From the NCBI GenBank assembly GCA_944387075.1, contig CALXDO010000036.1:1-40602 (forward strand): a stretch of DNA of 40,602 nucleotides, read 5' to 3'. Both the position numbers and the translations under genes were made by a program. Positions 18,388-26,776 of this stretch are shown piece by piece; position 1 is the stretch's first letter, and each line of letters opens with the position of its first letter. The stretch comes from an uncultured Oscillospiraceae bacterium. GTDB lineage: Bacteria > Bacillota > Clostridia > Oscillospirales > Oscillospiraceae. The notes under the pieces are model-generated. The model saw only the letters and a list, made by a program, of their open reading frames with translations. It did no database searches and had not been told where the DNA came from.

Positions 18388-19332
18388 ATGAAATACCACT
18401 CTCTACTCCCCCGAGATCGGGCCGAACGCCTCAACAAACGTCTCACCGAGGGGATGATGGCCGCTTTGAAAACCATCCACTCCGCCACCTCCCCGGACTC
18501 CATGGCCCCCAGCGACCTGCACCGCCAGCGCATGGGCCAGGAGGTGCTGGGCCGTCTGGCCTCCCCGCCCATCGGCTTTAGCTGGGAGCCGTTCACCCAC
18601 CACCAGCTGTCCATGGCCTGGGTCCGCCCCGAGCGGGGCCACCAGCGGCGGCGGGTCATCCTCTACTGCCACGGCGGCGGCTACACCAGCGGCAACCTGG
18701 GCTACGCCCGTGTTCTGGCCGCCAAGCTGGCCGCTGCCACCGGCTGCGAGACCCTGGCCTTCCAGTACCGTCTGGCCCCGGAACACCCCTATCCGGCGGC
18801 GTTGGAGGACGCCGTCACCGCCTGGGATTACCTCATGTACCTGGGGTATGGCGCCCGGGACGTCATTGTGGCCGGGGACTCCGCCGGGGGCAATCTGGCC
18901 CTGGAGCTGACTTTGAAGCTGAAAGAGACGGGGCGGCTTCTCCCCGGGCGGCTGATCCTCTTCTCCCCCTGGACGGATCTCACCGCCTCGGGGAAATCCT
19001 ACCAGAGCGCCCGGGACTTGGACCCCATGCTCACCATGAATTACATCCACGCCGTGCGCGGGGCCTACGCCCCCGCCGCCAACTGGGCGGACCCACACCT
19101 GTCCCCCCTCTTCGCCGACTTGCACGGCTTCCCTCCCACCCTCATCCATGTGGGGGAACGGGAAATCCTCCGGGACGACTCCACCCAGCTGCGCAACCGC
19201 CTGATTCAGGCGGAGGTACCCTGCGTGTTCAAGCTCTGGCCGGACATGTGGCATGTATTCCAGATGTTCCCGGTGCGCAGTGCTGGGGAGGCCATGGAGC
19301 ATGTGGCGGCCTTTTTGCAGCGGTTTGATTAA
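18388..19332 (+). CDS. Alpha/beta hydrolase, hormone-sensitive-lipase (family IV) type esterase
   Basis: This 314-residue cytosolic serine hydrolase has the family IV signature: oxyanion motif HGGGYTSGN starting at His95, and nucleophile motif GDSAGGNLALEL with Ser165. The catalytic acid is probably in REILRDDST near residue 256 and the His in DMWHVFQMF near residue 288. Family members hydrolyse short-chain acyl esters. ATG 18388 follows CAGGAGGT. It is the second gene of a small unit after the DUF308 protein and is followed by a terminator. An acyltransferase (20367-21653) and a zinc-ribbon membrane protein lie just beyond on the other strand; an ester made by one and cleaved by the other is a possible link. 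Confidence 0.9.
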   Translation: MKYHSLLPRDRAERLNKRLTEGMMAALKTIHSATSPDSMAPSDLHRQRMGQEVLGRLASPPIGFSWEPFTHHQLSMAWVRPERGHQRRRVILYCHGGGYTSGNLGYARVLAAKLAAATGCETLAFQYRLAPEHPYPAALEDAVTAWDYLMYLGYGARDVIVAGDSAGGNLALELTLKLKETGRLLPGRLILFSPWTDLTASGKSYQSARDLDPMLTMNYIHAVRGAYAPAANWADPHLSPLFADLHGFPPTLIHVGEREILRDDSTQLRNRLIQAEVPCVFKLWPDMWHVFQMFPVRSAGEAMEHVAAFLQRFD

Positions 19333-19336
19333 CAAA

Positions 19337-19362
19337 AAACTCCCCCATCTGGGGGAGTTTCC
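19337..19362 (+). terminator. Intrinsic terminator after the esterase gene
   Basis: AAACTCCCCC / GGGGGAGTTT, a 10-bp perfect stem with loop ATCT, lies five bases after the stop codon. It is also the left boundary of a repeat-bearing region. Confidence 0.85.
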
Positions 19363-19367
19363 CAGCG

Positions 19368-19412
19368 TGTCGAAAAAGTTCGACACGCTTCTCAAAAATG
19401 CAAGCATTTTTT
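19368..19412. repeat. Terminator-associated repeat, copy 1
   Basis: This 45-bp segment begins TGTCGAAAAAGTTCGACACG, itself a hairpin (CGTGTCGAA / TTCGACACG), and continues GCTTCTCAAAAATGCAAGC. It matches the segment at 21770-21814 at about 35 of 45 positions without gaps, and in both places it directly follows a terminator hairpin. Confidence 0.6.
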
Positions 19413-19631
19413 CGAGGGGATGCAGCCCGCTGCATGCACCCTTGGGTCAAAGGGCGACCCAAGGCCACACTGACGGGCTGAGCAGTGTTTTTTTCGATGC
19501 ACATGTCCCCGAAAAAAACGAGATTTTACGTTATTTTCCCATCTGCGGATGGAAAAACTCTGCCGAGGGCTTTTGTTGGTAACAGATGATCGACCCTTCT
19601 TGCGTAGATGTCAGGTTCTTTGACAGTCTGA
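19413..19631. other. Structured non-coding stretch between the two terminators
   Basis: No credible gene is present here. CCTTGGGTC (about 19440) pairs with GACCCAAGG to make an inner hairpin, enclosed by CAGCCCG and CGGGCTG, so a two-tier stem-loop spans roughly 19422-19483. TTTTTTCGA occurs on both sides (about 19408 and 19489) as a direct repeat. Further right CCATCTGCGGATGG is another small hairpin. Confidence 0.4.
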
Positions 19632-19660
19632 AAAACTCCCCCGTCTGGGGGAGTTTTCTT
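19632..19660 (-). terminator. Bidirectional terminator after the zinc-ribbon membrane protein gene
   Basis: AAAACTCCCCC / GGGGGAGTTTT with loop GTCT lies directly beyond the minus-strand stop codon at 19661 and is followed on the minus strand by TTTTTC. The stem is nearly identical to the one at 19337. Confidence 0.85.
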
Positions 19661-20359
19661 TTAGAAGTGGAACCGCCGCCGCACCTCTCGGCGCAGGTCG
19701 GGCCGGTAGCGGATGACCAACAAGGGCAGCACCAGGGTCAAGCCCACCGCCGCCACCACAATGGACCACATGGGCTGATAGCTGCCTAAAAACAGGTCAA
19801 TGCACAGCTCCAGCCACAGCATCAGCACCACACAGCCCCCCAATATCAGCATACACCGGCTCAAAATGGAGCGGCGAGGGAGGATATACCACAAAAAGAG
19901 GAGTACCACCCCGCACCCGAACCAAATGGGCAGGGCCAGCCGCACCAGCCAGTCCAGGCCGTCCACCGCCAGGGCGATGAGATACAAAAATCCCGCCACT
20001 GCCAGCAGATCCAGCCCCACCAGAACCAGGGAGGGAACGCGGCGCAGCAGCAGCGGAACCACCGTCCACACCCACAGCATGGCACAGGCCCCTGCCACAA
20101 TGGCGGACCAGGGCATCTCCCGCCACCAAAACAGCACGTTGAGCAGCACGCAGCATCCACCGGCACACCCCAGCATGGCCGTGAGCAGCAACGCCAGCTC
20201 TCGCCGGTTCACCGGCTCCACCTCCCGCCGCTCCACCGGAAAGTTGGGCGGAATGGTGGTGTCCACCGGACACACCGGGTTGACCACCGGGGTCTGGCAC
20301 AGGGGACAACGGGCCGCGTCCTTGTCCAGCTCCACCCCGCAGTTGACACAGTATGACAT
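19661..20359 (-). CDS. Zinc-ribbon membrane protein (DUF6320-like)
   Basis: This 232-residue protein starts with a zinc ribbon (CVNC at residues 4-7 and CPLC at 18-21), followed by a Pro-rich linker and six or so hydrophobic helices filling residues 55-215, then a basic RRFHF-type tail (RREVRRRF). This layout matches what I recall as DUF6320, a family commonly found beside alcohol-acetyltransferase-like proteins in clostridia; that name is from memory. Its ATG (20359) is seven bases after the acyltransferase stop codon, with GAAGGGGAA as ribosome binding site, so both are one operon. A role in presenting or exporting the acyltransferase product is possible but unproven. Confidence 0.7.
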   Translation of the reverse strand: MSYCVNCGVELDKDAARCPLCQTPVVNPVCPVDTTIPPNFPVERREVEPVNRRELALLLTAMLGCAGGCCVLLNVLFWWREMPWSAIVAGACAMLWVWTVVPLLLRRVPSLVLVGLDLLAVAGFLYLIALAVDGLDWLVRLALPIWFGCGVVLLFLWYILPRRSILSRCMLILGGCVVLMLWLELCIDLFLGSYQPMWSIVVAAVGLTLVLPLLVIRYRPDLRREVRRRFHF

Positions 20360-20366
20360 TTCCCCT

Positions 20367-21653
20367 TCACTCCCTTCGATTGGATGTGACCTTCACATGG
20401 AGGCCGTCCCGCACCAGGGTGCGGAAAAAGTCCCGCTCCACGTCCGTCTCCTTCACCGTCCCGGCAAAGGTGATCTCCATGGTGTCCCCGTAGCTGATGG
20501 AGGCGCAGTTCACCCGGGGGGCGTAGGACTGGCCCAGCACCACCTCCATGTGCTGAATGTGGGGCTCCATCTCCTTGGGCACCCGGAAGGCTCCGGGGTT
20601 GGTGTAGGTGGTGGAATAGGGGCGGTTGCCCGCCAGGCGGTAGGCCAAGTCCACCACAAAGTTTTTCACCGGCACCGGGATGAGCTGGAGGGGGAGAAAC
20701 CGCTGGAAAAACACGTTGCGGGTGATGACCCCCTGCATCTCCTGGCGGTTGATGTGCAGGCGCATGTGGTGGTGCACCTGGGAGATGATCTCCTCCAGGG
20801 TGTAGTCTCCCAGCTCCGGGTCAATGGAGGGCCGCACCGTGAGGATGAAGTTGCGCAGGGTGCGGCTGGGAAAATAGGGGCGCAGATTGATGGGGATGGC
20901 CAGGGCCACCGGCAGCTCCCGCCGCCGCCCCTCCCGCCGCTGTCGGGCCAGGATGGACTGGATGAGCACCGCCGCCAAATACTCGGTGATGGATGCCCCG
21001 TGGCCCTTGGCCACCTGGCGCAGGGCCTGCACCGAGACAAAGCCCATGGTGACGTTGAGGGTGTAAAACGGCTCCGGCGTGCCGGTACAGGGGTAGGCCT
21101 TGGGGTCTGAGCGGCCCAGCCGCACCCGCTTGCGGGTGTATCGGGCGTAGGCGTCCTCCCACTCCTGGGGGTCCGGGGCCTCCTCCACGTCCAAAATCCC
21201 CTCCTGGTTGGGGATTTCCTCCCCCAGCTCCCGCAGATACACCGCCAACAGGGTCTTGAAGAGCACCAGTGCCCCGCCGCCGTCGGCCAGGGCGTGGAAC
21301 ACCTCCATGGAAATGCGGTGACGGTAGTAGAAAAAGCGGATGAGCTGGTCTTTGTTTTGAAAATAGACGGGCTGGCAGGGGTTTTGAATGTCCTTTTGCA
21401 AAAAGGGGCCGGGGCTGTCGTCCGGCTCAAAGTAGTACCAGAACACCCCCTTGCGGATTTTCACATGGAACCCAGGGAACCGGGGCAAGGTGCGGTCAAT
21501 GGCCCGCTGAAGGGCCTGGGTGTCCACCTCTTTCGTCATCACGGCAGAAAAGCGATACACCGCCGAGTAGTTTCCGCTTTGAATGGCGGAGTACATCATG
21601 GCGGCGTTGTCCAGCTGAAACCAGCCCTTGTCATGTCCTCCCCGTCGGCCCAT
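20367..21653 (-). CDS. Condensation-fold acyltransferase (alcohol acetyltransferase-like)
   Basis: This 428-residue protein resembles the CoA-dependent acyltransferase/NRPS condensation superfamily, in the group annotated as alcohol acetyltransferases. The catalytic motif HxxxDG is visible as FHALADGGGALVLF with His120 and Asp124. A later RPYFPSRTLRNFILTVRP segment near residue 255 and the VNCASISYGDTMEITFAG segment near residue 390 correspond to the second half of the pseudo-dimeric fold. Length is usual (about 420-450). ATG 21653 has GGGGAGCAGG upstream and a good promoter at 21692-21720. It is followed in the same operon by the zinc-ribbon membrane protein. The acyl donor and acceptor are unknown. 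Confidence 0.8.
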   Translation of the reverse strand: MGRRGGHDKGWFQLDNAAMMYSAIQSGNYSAVYRFSAVMTKEVDTQALQRAIDRTLPRFPGFHVKIRKGVFWYYFEPDDSPGPFLQKDIQNPCQPVYFQNKDQLIRFFYYRHRISMEVFHALADGGGALVLFKTLLAVYLRELGEEIPNQEGILDVEEAPDPQEWEDAYARYTRKRVRLGRSDPKAYPCTGTPEPFYTLNVTMGFVSVQALRQVAKGHGASITEYLAAVLIQSILARQRREGRRRELPVALAIPINLRPYFPSRTLRNFILTVRPSIDPELGDYTLEEIISQVHHHMRLHINRQEMQGVITRNVFFQRFLPLQLIPVPVKNFVVDLAYRLAGNRPYSTTYTNPGAFRVPKEMEPHIQHMEVVLGQSYAPRVNCASISYGDTMEITFAGTVKETDVERDFFRTLVRDGLHVKVTSNRRE

Positions 21654-21691
21654 TTCCTGCTCCCCTCCCCACGTTGTTTTGCTTCTCTCTT

Positions 21692-21720
21692 ATTATAATA
21701 TGTGCTCTGCGTGGAGGCAA
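21692..21720 (-). promoter_or_regulatory. Promoter for the acyltransferase operon
   Basis: On the minus strand TTGCCT (21720-21715) and TATAAT (21697-21692) are separated by 17 bases, about 40 bases upstream of ATG 21653. Confidence 0.75.
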
Positions 21721-21728
21721 TACTTTGC

Positions 21729-21766
21729 AAAAAAGCTTCCCAGTCCAAAAACTGGGAAGCTTTTTT
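21729..21766. terminator. Bidirectional hairpin with A/T flanks (repeat-associated terminator)
   Basis: AAAAAAGCTTCCCAGT and its perfect complement form a 16-bp stem around the loop CCAAAA. It can terminate transcripts from either side; here it insulates the hsp20 gene from the acyltransferase promoter. Confidence 0.75.
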
Positions 21767-21769
21767 GTA

Positions 21770-21814
21770 TGTCGAAACACGTTCACATGCTTCTCACACA
21801 TGCAGGGATTTTTT
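21770..21814. repeat. Terminator-associated repeat, copy 2
   Basis: This segment begins TGTCGAAACACGTTCACATG and continues GCTTCTCACACATGCAGGG, then a T-run. It matches 19368-19412 at about 35 of 45 positions and likewise starts four bases after a terminator hairpin. The pairing that closes the first hairpin in copy 1 is partly lost here. Confidence 0.6.
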
Positions 21815-21824
21815 TGGTGCACAA

Positions 21825-21859
21825 CAGAAGCCGCCGGGACACAATCCCGGCGGCTTCTG
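21825..21859 (-). terminator. Stable hairpin after hsp20
   Basis: CAGAAGCCGCCGGGA / TCCCGGCGGCTTCTG is a perfect 15-bp stem with loop CACAA about 14 bases after the hsp20 stop. It lacks a U-run directly after it on the minus strand, so termination may rely on the second hairpin at 21729-21766. Confidence 0.6.
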
Positions 21860-21872
21860 CCATGTAGTCTGA

Positions 21873-22316
21873 TCAGCCGATGGCAATGGTGGTATTCTTG
21901 GGCAGCTCCTTCTTGGCCTGCTTGGGCATGGACAGTCTCAAAATACCGTCCTCATACTTGGCGGAGATGTCCTGGGGCTCCACATCGCCCACATAGAAGC
22001 TCCGGCTGCAAGCGCCTGCGTACCGCTCCTGACGGATGTACTTCCCCTTCTTGTCCTTCTCGTCCTTGTCCAGACCCTTGGCGGCCCGGATGGTCAGATA
22101 ACCGTCCTTCAGGTCCACCTGAATCTCGTCCTTCTTAAAGCCGGGCAGATCCACGTCCAGCTCGTAGCCGTCCTCGGTCTCCCGCACGTCGGTCTTCATC
22201 AAATTCTTGGCGTGCTTGCCATACAGCGGGTTACGACCGTTCCACACGGGGAACATCCCAAAGTCATCGCCAAAGAAATCATCAAACAAATTCTCACCAA
22301 AAATGCTGGGCAACAT
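21873..22316 (-). CDS. Small heat shock protein Hsp20
   Basis: This 147-residue chaperone has the alpha-crystallin domain at residues 38-130. Characteristic pieces are YELDVDLPGFKKDEIQVDLKDGYLTI near residue 51 (in parts) and the closing DISAKYEDGILRLSMPK near residue 115, where the A-x-x-x-n-G-v-L motif of Hsp20 is recognisable; the tail ends in LPKNTTIAIG. It holds unfolding proteins in the cytoplasm during stress. ATG 22316 is preceded by GGAGGAATAA. Upstream lie a strong promoter and a CIRCE operator, so it is under the HrcA repressor and induced by heat. It is monocistronic. Confidence 0.95.
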   Translation of the reverse strand: MLPSIFGENLFDDFFGDDFGMFPVWNGRNPLYGKHAKNLMKTDVRETEDGYELDVDLPGFKKDEIQVDLKDGYLTIRAAKGLDKDEKDKKGKYIRQERYAGACSRSFYVGDVEPQDISAKYEDGILRLSMPKQAKKELPKNTTIAIG

Positions 22317-22394
22317 AAGTTATTCCTCCATTCATATCATTTCCTTATGCCCTGCGGGAGAAGCCTTTGTGGCTCCTCTTTTTGGAACAATTAT

Positions 22395-22423
22395 GTTATA
22401 ACACCATCTGTTAGCACTGTCAA
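22395..22423 (-). promoter_or_regulatory. Promoter for hsp20
   Basis: On the minus strand TTGACA (22423-22418) and TATAAC (22400-22395) have a 17-base spacer. The -35 box lies inside the CIRCE operator, so repressor binding would block RNA polymerase directly. Confidence 0.85.
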
Positions 22424-22437
22424 GCGTCGAGTGCTAA
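22411..22437. promoter_or_regulatory. CIRCE operator (HrcA binding site)
   Basis: TTAGCACTG, nine spacer bases, GAGTGCTAA: this matches the CIRCE inverted repeat TTAGCACTC-N9-GAGTGCTAA except for one base at the inner edge of the left arm. Confidence 0.93.
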
Positions 22438-22512
22438 CGTTTACAAAGTTTATGATGTTTGTTCATAAAATATACGATTTCTCCCTGACTCTCTGAGGGA
22501 ACCTCTCGGATA

Positions 22513-22556
22513 AAAACACACCAGTCCGGAAGAACAAGTTCCGAACTGGTGTGCTT
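22513..22556 (-). terminator. Intrinsic terminator after the chemotaxis receptor gene
   Basis: AAAACACACCAGT and ACTGGTGTGCTTTT pair, with the inner arms CGGAA / TTCCG around the loop GAACAAG (one unpaired base on each side between the two arms). On the minus strand it exits into TTTTTATCC. Confidence 0.8.
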
Positions 22557-22569
22557 TTCTTGAGAAATC

Positions 22570-24708
22570 TCAATATTTGAAGGCCTTTGCACTCCCTACT
22601 CTGTCCACATCGTCAAAGGGTGTCCGCGCCGGTGCGGGCTGCGGAAGTGGTTGTTCCACATCCTGCCCCAGCTTAAACTGAGCCACTTGTTCGCTCATCA
22701 TACTGGCCTGCCCGGAGAGTTCCTGGCTGGCTGCCGCACTCTCCTCCGCCGTGGCCGAGTTGGTCTGCACCACACTGGAGATCTGATCCACCCCTCGGGC
22801 AATCTCGGAGATTTTGCCCGCCTGATCCCGGTAGTCTGTGGCAACGGTCTCGATGCTTTCCACCACCTGCTTGGTGCCGTCGGCCACGATAGAAAGGGAA
22901 TCCGCCGTGAGCTTGGTCAACTCTTCCCCGTGCTCCACGGCCTGCACCGAGTTGGCAATCAGTTCATTGGTTTTTTTGGCTGCCTGGGCACTCTTGCTCG
23001 CCAAATTGCGCACTTCATCTGCCACCACAGCGAAGCCCTTTCCGGCCGAACCAGCCCGAGCCGCCTCAACGGCAGCATTCAAAGCCAGAATGTTGGTCTG
23101 GAATGCGATGTCGTCGATGGTCTTGATGATGCCCCGGATGGCAGAGGATTGGACGCTGATGTCCTCCATGGCCGCACGCATCTGTTCCATCTGCTGGTTG
23201 CTCTTCTCCACCTCATTTTTGATCCGCTCCAGGAATTTTCCAGCTTCCACCGCTCGTTCCGCTCCCTCGTTGGCCTGTCCGGACAACTCCTGAATGGCCG
23301 AGGAGAGTTCCTCCACGGAGGAGGCCTGCTCCGTTGCGCCCTGAGCCAGAGCCTGTGCGCCGCTGGCAATCTGCTCCGAGCCAGCATTTACCTGCGCGGC
23401 AGACTGTGCAATGGTGGTCATGGTGTCGGTCAATGTGGCGCGAATATGCAGCAACGCCTCTTTGATCTTAGAAAATTCGCCCACATATTGGTGTTCCAGG
23501 GTAAAGACCAGATTTCCCAATGCGATCTGGTGAAGCACTCGCGATATTTCGTCGATGTAAAGGATGTACTGTCTCAGCCGCTCCACAATCCGAACGACGT
23601 TGGCTCCCACCTCGCTGACCTCATCCCGGCCACGGGTATCTACCTGCACATCCAGCTCCCCGTCTGCCAGCTTCTCTACGGTCACATTCAGACGCTTCAG
23701 GGGCCTGGTAATGGACAGCGCGATCCAAACGCAGACAGCCGCTAGCAAAAGTCCGCAAGTCACCATACCAATCCATACAATGCGGACGAGGGCTGCGGTC
23801 TGGGCGGTAAACTCCGCCACCGGCATCACGCCCAGCACCGTATATCCCACGGCATCAATCACCACGGTACTGCCATAGTACTGGGTCCCATTGCGGGTAT
23901 AGAGCATCACGTCGGAATTTTGCTTGTTGACAATGGCATTCAATATGTTGGTGGAATAGTTCACATCTTCCGCATTGGAGTTGATGACGGAACTGTCCGG
24001 ATGATAAATGATCTGGCTGTTGAGATCATACAGCGTAATATAACCGCTTGTACCCACGGTAATCTTCTTCAACAGTTGATTTAACTGCCCCATATTGAGG
24101 TCCATGCCGACAACACCCTTGATGGTTCCGTTGACCGAAACGGGGGCGGCAATGGTAACCATGGACGCATCCCCATTGACGCTGGTATACGCCTCTGTGG
24201 TAATGGCGTCCTTTTTGTCCATGACAAGGGTGTACCAGGAACGGGTGTTGAAGTCAATCTGCCCTTTTGCATAGAGCGTCCCGTCACTCTGGAGCAGTTC
24301 TCCCGTGCTCAGATTCGCCACCCAGACATAGTCGATATTCTCCGAATTGTCCTGCTGGACCAGACGCAGCGTTTCCAACAGGCTCCCATATAGGTTGTGG
24401 GCGGTCATGCCGCCTTCAATGTTCTGCGTGGTGGTATCCCGTACAACCTGGGTGGATGCCAAGCCCTTGGCAACCCCATAATATTCTTCAAAGAAAGAGT
24501 CCACTTCACTGGCTGCATATTTGGACTCTGCATTGAGCTCGGCACCCTTCACTTGATTGACCGTTTTAGAACTCCGCAGCCCCAGAAAAACACTGATGAG
24601 CAGCAGTACAACAAACAGCGGGACCAAAATCCCCAACAGCATTTTCGGGACGATCCCAAATTTGACTCGTTTTTTCCCCGTCGTCTTTTCTTCTCTTTCG
24701 TTTTTCAT
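22570..24708 (-). CDS. Methyl-accepting chemotaxis protein with Cache sensor
   Basis: This 712-residue receptor has a short basic cytoplasmic start, a first membrane helix at residues 20-45 ([21 protein letters not shown]), an extracytoplasmic double-Cache-type domain to about residue 300 ([17 protein letters not shown] and [14 protein letters not shown] are typical), a second helix near residues 305-328, a HAMP region ([22 protein letters not shown] in parts) and the long coiled-coil signalling domain with the hairpin tip [15 protein letters not shown]. It senses small molecules outside the cell and signals to CheA. The longer frame to 24831 is not supported; ATG 24708 follows GGAGGGAG. No other chemotaxis genes are nearby, so it is a stand-alone receptor. 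Confidence 0.93.
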   Translation of the reverse strand: MKNEREEKTTGKKRVKFGIVPKMLLGILVPLFVVLLLISVFLGLRSSKTVNQVKGAELNAESKYAASEVDSFFEEYYGVAKGLASTQVVRDTTTQNIEGGMTAHNLYGSLLETLRLVQQDNSENIDYVWVANLSTGELLQSDGTLYAKGQIDFNTRSWYTLVMDKKDAITTEAYTSVNGDASMVTIAAPVSVNGTIKGVVGMDLNMGQLNQLLKKITVGTSGYITLYDLNSQIIYHPDSSVINSNAEDVNYSTNILNAIVNKQNSDVMLYTRNGTQYYGSTVVIDAVGYTVLGVMPVAEFTAQTAALVRIVWIGMVTCGLLLAAVCVWIALSITRPLKRLNVTVEKLADGELDVQVDTRGRDEVSEVGANVVRIVERLRQYILYIDEISRVLHQIALGNLVFTLEHQYVGEFSKIKEALLHIRATLTDTMTTIAQSAAQVNAGSEQIASGAQALAQGATEQASSVEELSSAIQELSGQANEGAERAVEAGKFLERIKNEVEKSNQQMEQMRAAMEDISVQSSAIRGIIKTIDDIAFQTNILALNAAVEAARAGSAGKGFAVVADEVRNLASKSAQAAKKTNELIANSVQAVEHGEELTKLTADSLSIVADGTKQVVESIETVATDYRDQAGKISEIARGVDQISSVVQTNSATAEESAAASQELSGQASMMSEQVAQFKLGQDVEQPLPQPAPARTPFDDVDRVGSAKAFKY

Positions 24709-25141
24709 GAAACTCCCTCCGCCTCCATTGCATTTGCTCTTCTTACTCCTTCTAACTCTTTCGATCCCTTCGAGCAAGTCGATGAGAATTCCACATGTCT
24801 GCCGGAACGTGTCAACCTTATCCTTATGCAACTAAATTACATAAACTCCCTTTATTGCCACGCAGGTGTCGTATGTGCTGTGTATAATTATATATAATGC
24901 AGGGAGATTTTACAAGCAGTTTTATGGTTTTTGTACAATAAATTTTTCCAGCTTATTCCACCCCCCTGTTGGTTGTGTCATTTATTTCACAAAATGTCAC
25001 GTTTTTCTGTTGTATAACATCCTTCCAAAACCCAGCAAAAATCTTGTTTTCATTTTGAAAATATTTATAATACCAAATATACCAGGTTTGATCACAGCGC
25101 GCATGTGAAAAAATCACAAAAAAATCATTTGGGAGGATCGT
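24709..25141. other. AT-rich divergent intergenic region
   Basis: This 433-bp stretch between the chemotaxis receptor (minus) and the PTS gene (plus) is much richer in A+T than its surroundings and holds no credible gene. It contains runs such as TATAATTATATATAATGC near 24890. A promoter and a small palindrome for the PTS operon lie at 25044-25071. I see no convincing flagellar-type (sigma-28) promoter for the receptor. Confidence 0.5.
25044..25071 (+). promoter_or_regulatory. Promoter and possible operator for the PTS operon
   Basis: TTGTTT (25044-25049) and TATAAT (25066-25071) have a 16-base spacer. The spacer carries the palindrome TTTTC-ATTTT-GAAAA (25047-25061), a plausible binding site for the RpiR-type regulator encoded at the end of the cluster. 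The start codon is about 70 bases further on. Confidence 0.5.
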
Positions 25142-26722
25142 ATGAGAACATTTGTACAGAAACTGGGCAAGTCTTTGATGGGCCCCTTGTCTCTCATTGT
25201 TGCCGCTGGATTGCTCTTAGGCTTAGCGTCTACTCTGCAAAATCCAAATGTATTTGGAAACGCACTGGCTCATGTAGGCTTTGTCAATGACTTTATCAGC
25301 TTAGTCAATTCCCTTGCCGGAGGCCTCTTCAGCCTTCTGCCAATTTTGTTCTGTATGTCTGTGGCACAGGGAATGTCCAAAGAAGATCGGGATGTCGCCG
25401 CTTTCTCCTCTGTGATCGGATTTGTTTTATTCCATATCACCATCCGCTTCTTCCTACAGTTAAAGGGAATCACCGCTGAAACCACAAGCATTGAATATCT
25501 GACCAGTCAAGGCATGGACCTGTTGACCGCCACCCAGGAAAACGCAGCCTATGATACGGTACTGGGTATCTTCACCTACCGCATGAACATTTTCGGCGGT
25601 ATCATTGTGGGCCTGTGGTCCTCCGTGATTCACAATCGTTTCCACGAAACCCAACTTCCCACCGCCTTCAGTTTCTTTAGCGGCAAGCGTTTTGTGCCCA
25701 TCATGATTGTGGTGACCATTCCGTTTGTTGCCATTGTCATGTACTTTATCTGGCCCGTCTTTAACATGGTCATCAATTCCTTTGGCAGCCTGCTGGCTTC
25801 TGCCGGTGCATTCGGTACTTTTATTTACGGATTCTTGGAGCGTCTGCTGATTCCCACCGGACTGCATCACATTTTGAATCAGCTCATTCGCTTTACCCCC
25901 ATTGGCGGCACTGCTGTGATTGATGGCGAACAGGTTTCCGGTGCATTGAATATTTTCAACCAGCTGTTGATGTCCAGCAATCCCGACATGGATACCATGC
26001 GGGAGGCCACCCGATTCCTGACCCAGGGCACCCATCCTTTCATGGTATTCGGCCTCCCGGCCGCATGCTTTGCCATGTATAAAACCGCCTATCCCCAAAA
26101 CCGTCAGAAAGTCAAAGGCGTCCTTTTGGCGGCTGGATTGACCAGCTTCTTGACCGGCATTACAGAACCCATTGAGTTTTCTTTCTTCTTTATCTCCCCA
26201 CTTTTGTGGCTCTTCCACGCATTCATGGCCGGTATGTCCTTCTTTATCAACACGCTTTTGGGCGTGTGTATCGGAAACGCAGGCGGCGGTCTGGTGGATC
26301 TGATGCTGTTTGGCGTCCTGCGCGGCCCCCAGACCAAATGGGTGCTCAATGTGGCCATCGGTCTGATCTATGCCGTGATCTACTTCTTTGTATTCCGCTG
26401 GGCCATTGTCAAATTCAACATTAAAACGCCCGGCAGAGAAGATGAGTCTGACGCGGTGAGCCAGACCCAGGAGGTCACGGAGTTGGGTGCCGCCATTCTC
26501 TCTGCCATCGGCGGCAAAGACAACGTGGTTGAGATTGACAACTGCATTTCCCGGCTCCGTCTGATCTTAAAGGATACCTCTGTTCTGGATGAGACCGCCC
26601 TGAAGGCCACTGGGGCCTTGGGTCTGATCCGCATCAACGATACGGCCTGCCAGATTGTATACGGTTCCAAAGTGGAAAAAGCTGCTGCGGAGTTGAAGCG
26701 GGCGGTAAAAGCAGAATCTTAA
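25142..26722 (+). CDS. PTS EIICB permease, glucose/maltose family (MalX-like)
   Basis: This 526-residue sugar permease has an EIIC membrane domain at residues 1-425 with about ten helices, including the family's ERLLIPTGLHHILNQ segment near residue 232 and GITEPIEFSFFF near residue 340, and a cytoplasmic EIIB domain at residues 440-520 whose phosphorylated cysteine is in EIDNCISRLRL (Cys468). It imports a sugar-like compound while phosphorylating it. No EIIA domain is attached and none is encoded nearby, so a shared EIIA must supply the phosphate. ATG 25142 has GGGAGGATC upstream. The following two genes are peptidase-fold hydrolases rather than glycosidases, which is unusual for this permease type. 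Confidence 0.92.
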   Translation: MRTFVQKLGKSLMGPLSLIVAAGLLLGLASTLQNPNVFGNALAHVGFVNDFISLVNSLAGGLFSLLPILFCMSVAQGMSKEDRDVAAFSSVIGFVLFHITIRFFLQLKGITAETTSIEYLTSQGMDLLTATQENAAYDTVLGIFTYRMNIFGGIIVGLWSSVIHNRFHETQLPTAFSFFSGKRFVPIMIVVTIPFVAIVMYFIWPVFNMVINSFGSLLASAGAFGTFIYGFLERLLIPTGLHHILNQLIRFTPIGGTAVIDGEQVSGALNIFNQLLMSSNPDMDTMREATRFLTQGTHPFMVFGLPAACFAMYKTAYPQNRQKVKGVLLAAGLTSFLTGITEPIEFSFFFISPLLWLFHAFMAGMSFFINTLLGVCIGNAGGGLVDLMLFGVLRGPQTKWVLNVAIGLIYAVIYFFVFRWAIVKFNIKTPGREDESDAVSQTQEVTELGAAILSAIGGKDNVVEIDNCISRLRLILKDTSVLDETALKATGALGLIRINDTACQIVYGSKVEKAAAELKRAVKAES

Positions 26723-26776
26723 GCCCCCAAACCCTTCCATAACTGAAAAAATATCCATACAAAGAGGAAATAAATC

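Noticed and set aside
19229-19504. A 91-codon minus-strand frame in the intergenic repeat region
   Set aside because: It runs through a terminator hairpin and the repeat element and into the esterase gene. Its resemblance to a minus-strand frame at 21631-21822 comes from the shared DNA repeat, not from a protein family.
24709-24900. Flagellar-type (sigma-28) promoter for the chemotaxis receptor
   Set aside because: I looked on the minus strand for TAAA and GCCGATAA-like boxes at 15-base spacing and found no acceptable pair.
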